Source: Rhodopseudomonas sp. P2A-2r (GTDB lineage Bacteria > Pseudomonadota > Alphaproteobacteria > Rhizobiales > Xanthobacteraceae). From it: a stretch of DNA of 64,000 nucleotides. The stretch lies in contig NZ_CP110389.1 in the NCBI RefSeq assembly GCF_026015985.1, forward strand, positions 6,232,001 through 6,296,000, in the 5' to 3' direction. How positions within the stretch are numbered: the first letter of the stretch is position 1; each line of letters starts with the position of its first letter. The position numbers and the translations under genes were made by a program. This document shows positions 18,069-26,810 of this stretch, piece by piece. The notes below the pieces were generated by a model. The model saw only the letters and a program-made list of their open reading frames with translations, ran no database searches and was not told where the DNA came from.

Positions 18069-20446
18069 GCCGCAGGCCTTTGCGCGTCGCGGGCCTCGAT
18101 GATCGCCGACATGATGCGGCGGGGCGTGATCGGCGAATGCAGCAGTTCGACGCCGAGGCCGCGCAATGCATCGTTGACGGCGTTGGCTATTGCTGCCGGC
18201 GGCGCGATGGCACCGCCCTCGCCGATGCCCTTGACGCCGAACTTAGTATAGGGCGACGGCGTCTCCATGTGATCGAGGCGCGGCATGGGCACTTCGGTGG
18301 GACCGGGCAGCAGGTAGTCGGCGAGCGTCGTGGCCAGCGGCTGGCCGGCACGATCGAACGGCATCTCTTCGTAGAGCGCAGTGCCGATGCCCTGCGCCAA
18401 GCCGCCAAAGATCTGGCCGTCGACGATCATCGGATTGACCAGCACGCCGCCGTCCTCGACGATCACGTAATCGAGAATCTCGACATCGCCGAGGTCGGAA
18501 TCGACGGCGACGATGACCGCATGGGCGGCATAGCTGAAGGTGCCGGAGTCGCGCTGCGGCTTGTAGCCGGAGGTGGTCTCGAGGCCGGCGGGATCGACAT
18601 CGCCCGGCAGGTCCTGCGGGCGGCGATACCAAGTGTACGCGATCTCCTTCAGCGTCACGCTGCCGCTCGAGCCGCGCACCTCGCCGTCGGTCAGGATCAC
18701 GTCGGCCTCGTCGCACTGCAACAGCTTGGCGCCGATCTTCCGGGCGCGTTCGCCAAGCTCGGCGCAGGCGGTGGCCACCGCGCCACCGGCCATCACCATG
18801 GAGCGTGAGCCCCAGGTGCCTGTCGAATACGGAGTCATCGCGGTGTCGCCGTGGACGACGCGGACCTTGGCGACATCGATGCCGAGCATTTCATGGGCGA
18901 CCTGCGCCAGCGTGGTCTCCATGCCCTGGCCGTGGGAATGCACGCCGACCCGCAATTCGAGCCCGCCATCGGGCGTCAGCCGCGCAGTGGCCTGTTCGTG
19001 GCCGGGCACCATGGGAATGCCCCAGCCGGAATAGACCGAGGTGCCGTGCGCCGCCTGCTCGCAATAGATCGACAGGCCGACGCCGATCCGCCGTCCGTCG
19101 GCTTCGCCGCGGCGTTGACGCGCGCGCACCGCATCGACGTCGATCATGGTGAGCGCGCGGCGCATCGCTTCGGGATAGTCGCCGCTGTCGAAATGCTTTT
19201 TCGTGATGTTGTCGAACGGCATCTGCTCCGGCCGCACCAGATTGCGCAGCCGCACCTCGCCGGGCTCAAGGCCGGCTTCGGCCGCGACCAGATCGAGCAT
19301 GATCTCCAGCGCAAAACAGACGCCGGTGCGCGCGACGCCGCGATAGGGGAGAATCGGACACTTGTTGGTGGCCACCGAAAACGTCCGGCAGCGATAGGCC
19401 GGCATCAGATAGGGCCCGGGCAGAATGCTGACCACCTGCGCGGCTTCGAGGCAGGCCGAGAACGGATAGGACGAGTAGGCCCCTGAATCGACGGTGGCCT
19501 CGCAATCGATGCCGCGCAACCTGCCGTCGCGATCGGCATAGACGGTGATGCTGTAGTGATGCTCGCGACAATTGGCTGACGCCACCAGATGTTCGCGACG
19601 ATCCTCGATCCAGCGCACCGGATGGCCGCGCTTCATGGTCAGCCACGACAGGCAGACTTCTTCCGGCAGCAGAATCCCCTTGTGCCCAAAGCCGCCGCCG
19701 ACATCCGGCGAGACGATGCGTATCTGGCCTTGATCCATATCAAGGCAGTCCGACAAGCCGTTGCGCACGATATGCGGCATCTGGCTGCCGGTATGGAGCG
19801 TGAGTTGATCGAGACGATGATCAAACGAGGCGACGACGCCGCGACCTTCCAGCGGCGACATGCATTGCCGCGCCGTGAAAATCTCGCGCGTCACCTTGAT
19901 CGGTGCATCCAGTGCGGAAGCGATATCGGTCTCAAAGAAACTTTCGAGGAAGACGTTGTCGCCCCAGTGCTCGTGCACCAGCGGCGCGCCGGGCTCGCGG
20001 GCCTGCAGCATGTCGTGCACTGCCGGCAGTTCCTCGAGGTCGAGAGTGATCGACGCCGCAATGTCCTCGGCCTCGGCACGCGTCGGCGCCACACACATGG
20101 CGACCAGCTCGCCGACCTGGCGAATCTTGTCGGTGGCGAGGATCGGCTGATCGGAAATCTTGAAGCCCGGCAGGCTCGTCACCGCACGGATCGGCTTGAC
20201 CCTGACAAGATCGTCAGCGGTGAACACAACGTCACGATAGCGTTCGGGCACATGGATCGCCTTGATCCGCGCATGGGCAACAGGGCTGCGCAGAAAGGCA
20301 ACATCCTGCAAGCCGGCCAGCCGGATGTCGGCGACGAACTGGCCGCGGCCACGCATCAGCCGGTCGTCTTCCTTGCGCAGCACGCGCGCGCCGACGCCCT
20401 GCTTTTCGGCAGGCCCCGTCGAAGAAAGATCGCGCGCGTCGCGCAT
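18065..20446 (-). CDS. Molybdenum hydroxylase large subunit (xanthine dehydrogenase / CoxL family)
   Basis: The 793-residue molybdopterin-binding catalytic subunit hydroxylates a carbon of its substrate using water. The active-site loop reads PYRGVAR (367-373), which differs from CODH form I (AYxCSFR) and from the common form II (AYRGAGR). The catalytic glutamate is E743 in GIGEGG. It is therefore most likely an N-heterocycle or aldehyde-type hydroxylase, not a CO dehydrogenase. A GAGGG box precedes the ATG at 20446. It follows the amidohydrolase gene by 35 bp. Confidence 0.9.
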   Translation of the reverse strand: MRDARDLSSTGPAEKQGVGARVLRKEDDRLMRGRGQFVADIRLAGLQDVAFLRSPVAHARIKAIHVPERYRDVVFTADDLVRVKPIRAVTSLPGFKISDQPILATDKIRQVGELVAMCVAPTRAEAEDIAASITLDLEELPAVHDMLQAREPGAPLVHEHWGDNVFLESFFETDIASALDAPIKVTREIFTARQCMSPLEGRGVVASFDHRLDQLTLHTGSQMPHIVRNGLSDCLDMDQGQIRIVSPDVGGGFGHKGILLPEEVCLSWLTMKRGHPVRWIEDRREHLVASANCREHHYSITVYADRDGRLRGIDCEATVDSGAYSSYPFSACLEAAQVVSILPGPYLMPAYRCRTFSVATNKCPILPYRGVARTGVCFALEIMLDLVAAEAGLEPGEVRLRNLVRPEQMPFDNITKKHFDSGDYPEAMRRALTMIDVDAVRARQRRGEADGRRIGVGLSIYCEQAAHGTSVYSGWGIPMVPGHEQATARLTPDGGLELRVGVHSHGQGMETTLAQVAHEMLGIDVAKVRVVHGDTAMTPYSTGTWGSRSMVMAGGAVATACAELGERARKIGAKLLQCDEADVILTDGEVRGSSGSVTLKEIAYTWYRRPQDLPGDVDPAGLETTSGYKPQRDSGTFSYAAHAVIVAVDSDLGDVEILDYVIVEDGGVLVNPMIVDGQIFGGLAQGIGTALYEEMPFDRAGQPLATTLADYLLPGPTEVPMPRLDHMETPSPYTKFGVKGIGEGGAIAPPAAIANAVNDALRGLGVELLHSPITPRRIMSAIIEARDAQRPAA

Positions 20447-20481
20447 GGTCGAACCCTCGCCTCTATTGGATCGATCGCCGC

Positions 20482-21759
20482 TTAGGCGGCGACCGCCTCT
20501 GGAAGGATCGCCGCCACAGCGTCATGGCGCACGCCGGCGCGCAGGCAGAACAGCGGCTGCATCAGCCCGTCCGCCACCACTTCGGTATTCTCGTTGTCGC
20601 GCAGGATGTAGCGGCCCGGTCTGGTCGATATCACCGACACGTCGGCATCCATGCCAACCTTCAGCGAACCGACCTTGTCCGACAGGCCGATCATCTTGGC
20701 CGGGTTCGACGTCACCATCGGCACCACCTGCTCCAGCGTCAGGCCCAGCGCCATCATCGAGCTCATGGCCTGAACGAGACTGAACTTGGCCTGTCCGGCG
20801 AATGGATGGTTCTCTTCGTCCTCATGCTGGTCCGGCGTGCCGGCCGGCGCGGGGACGTCCGTGTTGTAGCCATGGATGTCGGCGCCGAGCGTGGTCGGCA
20901 CGATGCCGGCAGCAATCGCCTTCTTTGCCAGGCGATAGGAGAAGTGGCTGCCGTGACCGACGTCGATCTTGAGGCCGCGATCAATCGCAGCCTTGATCAC
21001 CGGATGAACCTCGCCGTCACGATTGACGAAGCCGCCGGGATGCCGCGTGAACGGATGCGCCAGCACGTCGCCTTCCTTGAGCAGCGGGATCACCCGCTCC
21101 AGAATTGTGTCGACGTCCTCGCCATTGGTGCCGCTTTCCGGCAGGCCCCAGAGCTGGCCGAAATGCACATAGACCGGCAGTTCGGTGCGCTTGCCGATTT
21201 CCGCGGCCATCTCCAGCACGCGGATGCCCCAGCGCGCGAAGCCGCCGATCTCGGCATGGGCCTTGATGCCGCGCACCAGATCGGGATTGGCCAGCGCCGC
21301 TTTCACGGTCGCGTCGATGTCGACGCCATCGGGGCTGTAGAGGTTGGGATAGAAGTGACCTTCGAGACCGCCGACCAGATAGGCCGACAGGAAAGCATAG
21401 ATGCGCGACTTGGCGGGCTCGGCGATGAAATGGCGGAACCCCGGCAGCGTCATGCAGGACGGGCCGCCCTGGTCCACCAGGGTGGTGACGCCGGACTGCA
21501 CGCCGACCATGTCGGGGTTCATGCCGAAACGCCCGGAGACATATTGATAGACATGCGCATGGGTATCGATCAGGCCGGGCAACACCAACTTACCGGTGAC
21601 GTCGACTATCTCCCTGGCGCTGGTCGGCAGGATGTCCGCCTGCACCGCAGCGATCTTGCCGTTGCGGACGGCGACATCCCTGATGCCGTCGATACCCGAA
21701 GCGGGGTCGATGACGCGTCCGCCGCGCAGCAACAGGTCGAAAGTCGGACTGATAGACAT
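20482..21759 (-). CDS. Amidohydrolase / deacetylase-family metallohydrolase
   Basis: The 425-residue amidohydrolase-superfamily enzyme has the metal-binding motif DTHAH near residue 63 and a C-terminal composite domain ending with a hydrophobic tail. It likely hydrolyses a C-N bond in a cyclic amide or related compound. The ATG at 21759 is preferred over the GTG one codon earlier because GGAGAG lies 8 nt upstream. It is the first gene of the hydroxylase/Liv cluster and is divergent from a MarR gene, so this is probably where the operon promoter lies. Confidence 0.85.
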   Translation of the reverse strand: MSISPTFDLLLRGGRVIDPASGIDGIRDVAVRNGKIAAVQADILPTSAREIVDVTGKLVLPGLIDTHAHVYQYVSGRFGMNPDMVGVQSGVTTLVDQGGPSCMTLPGFRHFIAEPAKSRIYAFLSAYLVGGLEGHFYPNLYSPDGVDIDATVKAALANPDLVRGIKAHAEIGGFARWGIRVLEMAAEIGKRTELPVYVHFGQLWGLPESGTNGEDVDTILERVIPLLKEGDVLAHPFTRHPGGFVNRDGEVHPVIKAAIDRGLKIDVGHGSHFSYRLAKKAIAAGIVPTTLGADIHGYNTDVPAPAGTPDQHEDEENHPFAGQAKFSLVQAMSSMMALGLTLEQVVPMVTSNPAKMIGLSDKVGSLKVGMDADVSVISTRPGRYILRDNENTEVVADGLMQPLFCLRAGVRHDAVAAILPEAVAA

Positions 21760-21774
21760 CACTGCTCTCCTCTG

Positions 21775-21812
21775 CGTTTTCTGGCGGGCTTCTGCTGGCC
21801 CGCCAGAAAACG
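21775..21812. promoter_or_regulatory. 15-bp perfect inverted repeat in the amidohydrolase/MarR divergent promoter region
   Basis: CGTTTTCTGGCGGGC (21775-21789) and its exact complement (21798-21812) flank an 8-nt loop. The hairpin begins only 16 bp upstream of the amidohydrolase start, so it would lie in the 5' leader of that gene or form a symmetric operator. A smaller palindrome, ATACTTCGTAT, follows at 21817-21827. Either could be the binding site of the divergent MarR regulator; no motif match is claimed. Confidence 0.55.
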
Positions 21813-21916
21813 AAGCATACTTCGTATTTTACAAAAGCAAGGCTCGTGCCATAACTAGCGAGCCGCTTACCGACAGCGCGAGCGGCCGGCAGACGTCGCG
21901 GACAAGGAGATGAACG

Positions 21917-22408
21917 TTGCAGAAGGCGAACAAGCGCGGCGAGCGAAGCCAACGCCCGTGGCCGCTCGCGGAACGGCCGGGCTTCCTGATCCGGCGGCTG
22001 CATCAGATCCACGTCGCATTGTTCCAGGAGGCCTGCGGCGCCTTCGAAGTCACGCCGCTGCAATACAGCCTGCTGTCGGCGCTGGCGGAGCGTGGAACCG
22101 CCGATCAGACCACTTTGGCCGCCGATATCGCGCTGGATCGGACCACGACCACCGGCGCCCTGAAACGACTGGAGGCGCGCCGACTGGTCGAGCGGCCGGT
22201 GGATGCGGACGATCGCCGCGCCCGAATCTGCCGATTGACGCCGGCCGGGACCGCGCTGCTGGCGAAGATCGAGACCGCCGCGCGCGACGCGCATCGCGCA
22301 TCGCTCGGCAAACTCAGCAAGGCGGAACAGGCGGACTTCATCGCCACCATGCAGCGAATTGTCGCGGACCACGCCGGCCGCAATGGCGCAGCCACAAAGT
22401 TCGAATGA
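21917..22408 (+). CDS. MarR-family regulator, probable regulator of the hydroxylase/Liv cluster
   Basis: The 163-residue winged helix-turn-helix protein has the MarR DNA-binding region TTLAADIALDRTTTTGALKR followed by the wing with DADDRRARICRLT. The start is a TTG at 21917, supported by AAGGAG 7 nt upstream; the ATG at 21910 is in another frame. It is divergent from the amidohydrolase gene that heads the catabolic cluster, the classical arrangement of a local MarR repressor responding to the substrate. Confidence 0.85.
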   Translation: MQKANKRGERSQRPWPLAERPGFLIRRLHQIHVALFQEACGAFEVTPLQYSLLSALAERGTADQTTLAADIALDRTTTTGALKRLEARRLVERPVDADDRRARICRLTPAGTALLAKIETAARDAHRASLGKLSKAEQADFIATMQRIVADHAGRNGAATKFE

Positions 22409-22520
22409 CGCGCGGCACAACTACATCGCGTCGCAGCATGCGCTGCGAGCGACTACAAATTAGTCAGGCTGACTTGGTCGAGGCAGAGCGCATCAGATGC
22501 GCCGGGCCGCAGCGATGCGA

Positions 22521-22690
22521 TTACTTCTTCGGTGGCGGAATGTAGGCGCGGCCGCTCATGCCTGCCATCAGTTCGGTGGCATCGCCGCGGATCTCGCCGA
22601 ACACCTTGATGGTCTGGCTGACCGGATCGACCCGACCGCCGATGCGGGTGATTTCGGCGGGATAGGTCTTGTCGATCTCCTCGATATGTT
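22521..22690 (-). pseudogene. 3' remnant of an RND-efflux periplasmic adaptor (membrane-fusion protein) gene
   Basis: The last ~55 codons of a membrane-fusion protein remain, including KTYPAEITRIGGRVDPVSQ and ending AYIPPPKK followed by TAA at 22521. Upstream of about 22690 the similarity stops and the DNA instead encodes a tail-collar domain on the other strand. There is no start codon with a ribosome-binding site. I read this as a gene whose 5' part was deleted. Confidence 0.75.
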
Positions 22691-23135
22691 GCCCATCATG
22701 CAAAATCAGGCGCTGTTTTCGCTGCTCGGCACCACCTATGGCGGCGATGGGATCAGGACTTTCTGTCTGCCGGATCTGCGCGGCCGGACCATGAACCATC
22801 AGGGCACGGGGCCGGGCCTGCCGCCATTCGTCATCGGCGAAATGGCCGGCAGCCCGCAGCATACGCTGCTGGCCACCAACCTGCCGCAGCACAATCATGC
22901 GCTGAATGTATCGGACCAGTCTGCGACGACGGACCAGCCGAGCGGAGCCGTCCTTGCCAAGGCCGCCGACTCCGGCCTCAATCCCATCAACGTCTACGGC
23001 CCCACGCCCAACGCGATAATGAATCCGGCCGCCATCTGGATCAGCGGCAGTTCACAGCCGTTTTCGGCGATGCAGCCGTATCTCATCGTCAATATCTGCA
23101 TCGCACTGTTCGGCGTTTTTCCAGCGCGCGGATGA
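22689..23135 (+). pseudogene. 5'-truncated phage tail-collar / microcystin-dependent-type protein
   Basis: From 22689 the plus strand encodes the body of a tail-collar domain protein (LPIMQNQALFSLLGTTYGGD, LPDLRGR, QPYLIVNICIALFG). Intact family members start ~30 residues earlier with a conserved segment ending in WxFCxGQLLPI. That segment is missing: the DNA to the left is the efflux-adaptor remnant on the opposite strand. ATGs at 22686 and 22698 lack a ribosome-binding site, so expression is doubtful. Confidence 0.75.
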
Positions 23136-23149
23136 TGGACGCCGCCGCG

Positions 23150-23461
23150 TCAGTTGAACACCGCGTGATAGTAGCGTCGGGGGCCCGGTGCCGTCTGGGT
23201 CGGGTTCAGGTACATCTCGAACGAACCGCCGCGTTGCGGGCTCATGCGGTAATAGGCGGCAAGCAGCAGATCGGTCCACGGGGTGGTGAAGATCAGCACG
23301 AACGGCTGCCGTGCCACTTCCGTGTCGAACGGCCGCTGCACGATTTTTTCGAGGCGGATCGCGAGCGGCTTGGGCTGGGCATCGACCAGGAAGATCTGTC
23401 CCACGTGAGGCTCGAAATCAGCCGCGGTCAGCAACGGCCCGAGATCCGGCAATGAATGCAT
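23150..23461 (-). CDS. DUF6916-type small protein
   Basis: The 103-residue product resembles the DUF6916 family (LLTAADFEPHVGQIFLV, FTTPWTDLLLAAYYRM, GSFEMYLNP). Function is unknown. It is convergent with the truncated tail-collar gene and divergent from a GNAT gene. As far as I recall, members sit next to tail-collar proteins in Bradyrhizobium-like genomes, possibly as a non-phage surface or secretion module; that link is inference. Confidence 0.7.
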   Translation of the reverse strand: MHSLPDLGPLLTAADFEPHVGQIFLVDAQPKPLAIRLEKIVQRPFDTEVARQPFVLIFTTPWTDLLLAAYYRMSPQRGGSFEMYLNPTQTAPGPRRYYHAVFN

Positions 23462-23564
23462 CGTGCACCTCTTTACACTGGCGAAGCATCATGCGTGTGC
23501 ACGGGCGATCACGCAACCTCTGCGCGGAACATTTTCGAGCGTCGACCCGGCCGGGAGCCGCGAC

Positions 23565-24143
23565 GTGAGCGCCACCTCGCGCATCGTCGCCACCTCCGCA
23601 GGCGACTTCACGCTGCGGCCCGAACGGCCGGATGACGCAGCGTTCCTGCGGCGGCTGTTCGTCGCCAACCATGCCGGCGTGCTGCGCGATGCCGGCATTG
23701 CCGAACCCGTCATCGCTGATCTCATGGACGTCCAGTTCCGCTCCCAGGCGGACACCTATCGCCGACCGTTCCCGCATGCCGAATTCCTGATCGTCGAGCG
23801 CGACGGCGCAGCGATCGGCCGCTGGATCTCCGACGACGATGGCGATGCCGAACTGTTAGTCGACATCGCCCTGCTGCCGGACAGCCAGAACCGCGGCCTC
23901 GGCGCCGCGTTCGTCGCCGCCATGATGCGGCGCGCCCTCGACCGCGGCAAGGCGCCGCGCGCCAGCGTGCTCGTCAGCAACCTGCCCTGCCTGAAGATGT
24001 GCCGGCGGATCGGTTTTCGCGTGGTCGACCAGGACGATGTCTACGTCCACTTGCGCGGCGTGCGGGACGTCGGACGCGACGCGGGCGATCCCGACATCGA
24101 CCTTCGCCGGCGCGAGACTAGATCCCGCGGATCGACGCTGTAA
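23565..24143 (+). CDS. GNAT-family N-acetyltransferase
   Basis: The 192-residue acetyltransferase has a GNAT fold with the acetyl-CoA pyrophosphate loop QNRGLGAAF. The start is the GTG at 23565 with GGGAG 7 nt upstream; the frame is open back to 23463 but that segment looks non-coding. Its 3' end overlaps the convergent dmeF gene by 26 bp. The substrate is unknown. Confidence 0.8.
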   Translation: MSATSRIVATSAGDFTLRPERPDDAAFLRRLFVANHAGVLRDAGIAEPVIADLMDVQFRSQADTYRRPFPHAEFLIVERDGAAIGRWISDDDGDAELLVDIALLPDSQNRGLGAAFVAAMMRRALDRGKAPRASVLVSNLPCLKMCRRIGFRVVDQDDVYVHLRGVRDVGRDAGDPDIDLRRRETRSRGSTL

Positions 24144-25245
24144 CGGCCGGCGAGACCGCGCGGGAATGGCGGATGCCGTTCCACCCCTGCACGCCCATGT
24201 AGAGTCCGACCAGGATGATTAGGCCGCCGGAAGCATAGGGCGCGCGCCGCGCAAAGGTGCCGAAGCCCGACCAGCGCGTCGCGACATGCCTGACGCTGAG
24301 CGCGGCCAGCACGCCAGCCGAGACCATCGTCAACGCGAGTCCGATGCTGAAGCACAGCACCAGCACCACGCCGAGGCTGATCTGCTTGAGCTGGATGCAC
24401 AGCAACAGCACGGTGATCGCGGCGGGGCAGGGAATCAGGCCGCCGGTGAGACCGAACATCACGATCTGGCCGGTGGTCGCCTTGCCGCCGCTAAAGCGGC
24501 GCCGGATGTCGGCGGCGTGTTCGCGCGCGTGGGCGTCGTCCTCTTCGCCGAGATTCAGATGCTGGTGATCGTGCTCCTCGAACACTTCGTCATGAACTTC
24601 GACCGTCTCGCCGTGGCGCAGCCGCAGCGAAGCCGTGAAGGCATGCGGCTCGGGAATTTCGTCGACGCTTTCAAGACAGCCCTGGCCGGCAGCAAAGCCA
24701 AAACTCTGGCGGTTGCCGTCCGGACGCATGATGTCCACGGAGATATCCTGCGCCGGCGGCAGCGCGCCCTCGGCGCGGATGCGCCAGCGCGGTGGCACGC
24801 CATCCTCAAACACTTCGAACAGAAGCAGCCCGCTGCCGGTCGCGATGCTGCGAACGTCGTCGCCATGATGGTGGTGATGGTGATCGCCGTGCCCGGCATG
24901 TTGCTCGCGCCAGGTACGCCAGAGCATCCAGACGGCGACCGCGACAATGATGACCGCCGAGGCGAGCTGGAAATATGGCTCGGTGGCCTCGCCGCCCCAT
25001 TCCTGGCCGGCATACTGGCCGGCCAGCGCAACCACCCAGACCACCGCGGTATGCGACAGGGTTGCCGACAGGCCGAGCAACACCGCCTGCGAGACGGTGC
25101 CCTGAACGGCGATGATGAATGCCGCCATCATGGTCTTGGAATGGCCCGGCTCCAGTCCGTGCAGCGCGCCGAGCAGGATGGCGCTCGGCACGAACAGCCA
25201 CGCGTGACCGGCGCCCTGCTGAATGATGTCGGCGAACGGGGTCAT
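24118..25245 (-). CDS. dmeF: Nickel/cobalt efflux permease (NicO/RcnA family)
   Basis: The 375-residue inner-membrane protein has the NicO signatures HGLEPGHSKTMM (~29-40) and GGLIPCPAA, about six or seven membrane segments, and a long central hydrophilic domain containing HGDHHHHHHGDD (~118-129) and a second acidic-His stretch (EEHDHQHLNLGEEDD). Such His-rich loops bind Ni2+ or Co2+. It lies 11 bp downstream of the RcnR/DmeR-like repressor gene in one operon. The symbol rests on this pairing; rcnA would be the enterobacterial equivalent. Confidence 0.85.
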   Translation of the reverse strand: MTPFADIIQQGAGHAWLFVPSAILLGALHGLEPGHSKTMMAAFIIAVQGTVSQAVLLGLSATLSHTAVVWVVALAGQYAGQEWGGEATEPYFQLASAVIIVAVAVWMLWRTWREQHAGHGDHHHHHHGDDVRSIATGSGLLLFEVFEDGVPPRWRIRAEGALPPAQDISVDIMRPDGNRQSFGFAAGQGCLESVDEIPEPHAFTASLRLRHGETVEVHDEVFEEHDHQHLNLGEEDDAHAREHAADIRRRFSGGKATTGQIVMFGLTGGLIPCPAAITVLLLCIQLKQISLGVVLVLCFSIGLALTMVSAGVLAALSVRHVATRWSGFGTFARRAPYASGGLIILVGLYMGVQGWNGIRHSRAVSPAVTASIRGI

Positions 25246-25256
25246 GAGCGCATCTC

Positions 25257-25535
25257 CTATTTGAGGTAGGTGCGCAGCGCGTCGATCAGGTCGGTGGTGC
25301 CCCGGGCGCGGTCGGCATTCGTCTCGGTGGCGGGATCGACCACATGGTGGCGGATGTGGTCCTCGATCACCTCGGTGATCAGGCCGTTGATGGCGCCGCG
25401 CATCGACGCCACCAGCATCAGCACGTCGGCGCAGCCGAGCTCCGCCTCCAGCGCCCGCTCGACCGCCTCGGCCTGCCCCTTGATGCGCCGAACCCGGGAG
25501 ACGAGCTTCTTCTTGTCCTTGATCGTATGCGACAC
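25257..25535 (-). CDS. dmeR: Metal-sensing repressor of the RcnR/CsoR family
   Basis: The 92-residue all-helical repressor keeps the four metal-ligand residues known from E. coli RcnR: His3, Cys35, His60 and His64. That set indicates Ni/Co sensing rather than Cu (CsoR) or formaldehyde (FrmR). It is the first gene of the dmeRF operon, with a perfect operator-like palindrome about 20 bp before its start, so autoregulation is likely. Confidence 0.9.
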   Translation of the reverse strand: MSHTIKDKKKLVSRVRRIKGQAEAVERALEAELGCADVLMLVASMRGAINGLITEVIEDHIRHHVVDPATETNADRARGTTDLIDALRTYLK

Positions 25536-25555
25536 GGCTTGCCCTCGCGAAATAT

Positions 25556-25578
25556 AATATAGGGGGATACCCTATATT
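25556..25578. promoter_or_regulatory. Operator palindrome for DmeR
   Basis: Arms AATATAGGG (25556-25564) and CCCTATATT (25570-25578) form a perfect 9-bp inverted repeat around a 5-bp spacer GGATA. RcnR/CsoR-family operators typically have such G/C-tract half-sites flanked by AT. It begins 20 bp upstream of the dmeR start and could overlap the promoter. Confidence 0.8.
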
Positions 25579-25656
25579 GCGGGCGCACGCAACCGATCCG
25601 CGGCCCGGCCGCCGTGACAGCCGGTTGACGTCGACATCTTCTGCGGTGCTATGGAA

Positions 25657-26810
25657 TCAGGCGGGACGGGTTGGTGCGGCAAGAGCGGCGCCATCGGCGG
25701 CGACCTGCCCGCGCGCCGGCGCCAGCGCGACGCCTTTGACCTGCGCGATGACGGCCATTCCCTCGGCCAGTTCGAGCAGATCCCACGACCGGCGCGTCAG
25801 CCGCGCCAGCAGTTTCGCGCCGCCCCCGTCGGGTCCGAGCGCCAGCACCGCCAGCACCTCGCTCGGCCCGATCGCGGTTTTCGAAACGATCCGCGCCGGC
25901 AGCGCGTTGAGGATCGAGCTCGCCTGCTGCGCTTCCCGCGCCAGGCTCACGTCGCTGGCGGCGATGCGCAGGCGCCGGCGCTCCCCGCAGTAACCTGCGG
26001 CGCAGGGACGAGCAATTGACCGCCGTCGACATGAAGGGTCAGAATTCCATACGCCGCATCGTAGGATCCGGCCGTCGCATCGAAATTGACGGCGGCGTCG
26101 CGACCGACGGCCAGCGGCAGCGACGGATCGCTCTGCAGGACGCCGAGCGGGCCGGCCGCCAGCACCGACCCGGCCTGCATCAGGATCAGATGATCGGCCA
26201 GCCGCTCGACCTCGGCCATGTCGTGGCTGACATAGATCACAGGCAGCGACAGCCGCTGGTGCAGACGCTCCAGGAACGGCAGGATCTCGTCCTTGGTGAG
26301 CCGGTCCAGCGCCGACAGCGGCTCGTCCATCAGCAGAAGCTTCGGTTGCGACAGCAGCGCGCGACCGATGGCCACCCGTTGCCGTTCGCCCCCGGACAGA
26401 TGCTGCGACGAACGATCGAGCAAGTGGCCGAGCCCGAGCAGATCGATCACCTCGTCGAACGGAATGCCGCCGGAGTCCGAGCCGTCGCGCGGCGCGCCGT
26501 AGAGCAGGTTGCGCCGGACCGAGAGATGCTGGAACAGGCTGGCTTCCTGAAACACATAACCGATCGGGCGCTGATAGGGCTCGCGGAAGATATTACGGTC
26601 CTGCCAGACGTCGCCGTTAACAGCGCAGAAGCTGCCCGGCAGGTGCTGCAGGCCGGCAAGACAGCGCAGCACCGTGGACTTGCCGCAGCCGGACGGGCCG
26701 AACAGCGCGGTGACGCCGGTGGCCGGCACTTCAAACGACGCGTCGAGCGTAAAGCCGCCGAGTGTGCCGCGAAACGCCGCCCGGATCGTCGGAGAATGAG
26801 TGGCGGTCAT
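25657..26810 (-). CDS. modC: Molybdate ABC transporter ATP-binding protein ModC (interrupted by an apparent 1-base loss)
   Basis: ATPase of the molybdate importer. Residues 1 to ~275 are intact: Walker [10 protein letters not shown], signature LSGGERQR, Walker [11 protein letters not shown]. The frame then stops at 25947. The C-terminal TOBE/Mop domain ([20 protein letters not shown]…) continues in the next frame to 25657. Adding one G to the GGGG run at about 25980 (minus-strand context ACTGCGGGGAGC) restores …[19 protein letters not shown], the expected ModC sequence. Total length 1154 bp is one base short of whole codons. The start at 26810 overlaps modB by 4 bp. Confidence 0.88.

Noticed and set aside
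18065..20446. Carbon monoxide dehydrogenase (CoxL) assignment
   Set aside because: The form I active-site motif AYxCSFR with its Cys is absent; the loop is PYRGVAR.
21817..21827. loxP-like core ATACTTCGTAT
   Set aside because: Only a short coincidental match; the second arm and spacer of a recombination site are missing.
22686..23135. Treating the tail-collar fragment as an intact gene
   Set aside because: The conserved N-terminal ~30 residues and a ribosome-binding site are missing, and the upstream DNA encodes another gene's end on the opposite strand.
22689..24143. Prophage suggested by the tail-collar domain
   Set aside because: No integrase, capsid, portal, terminase or lysis gene is nearby; the tail-collar family also occurs outside phages.
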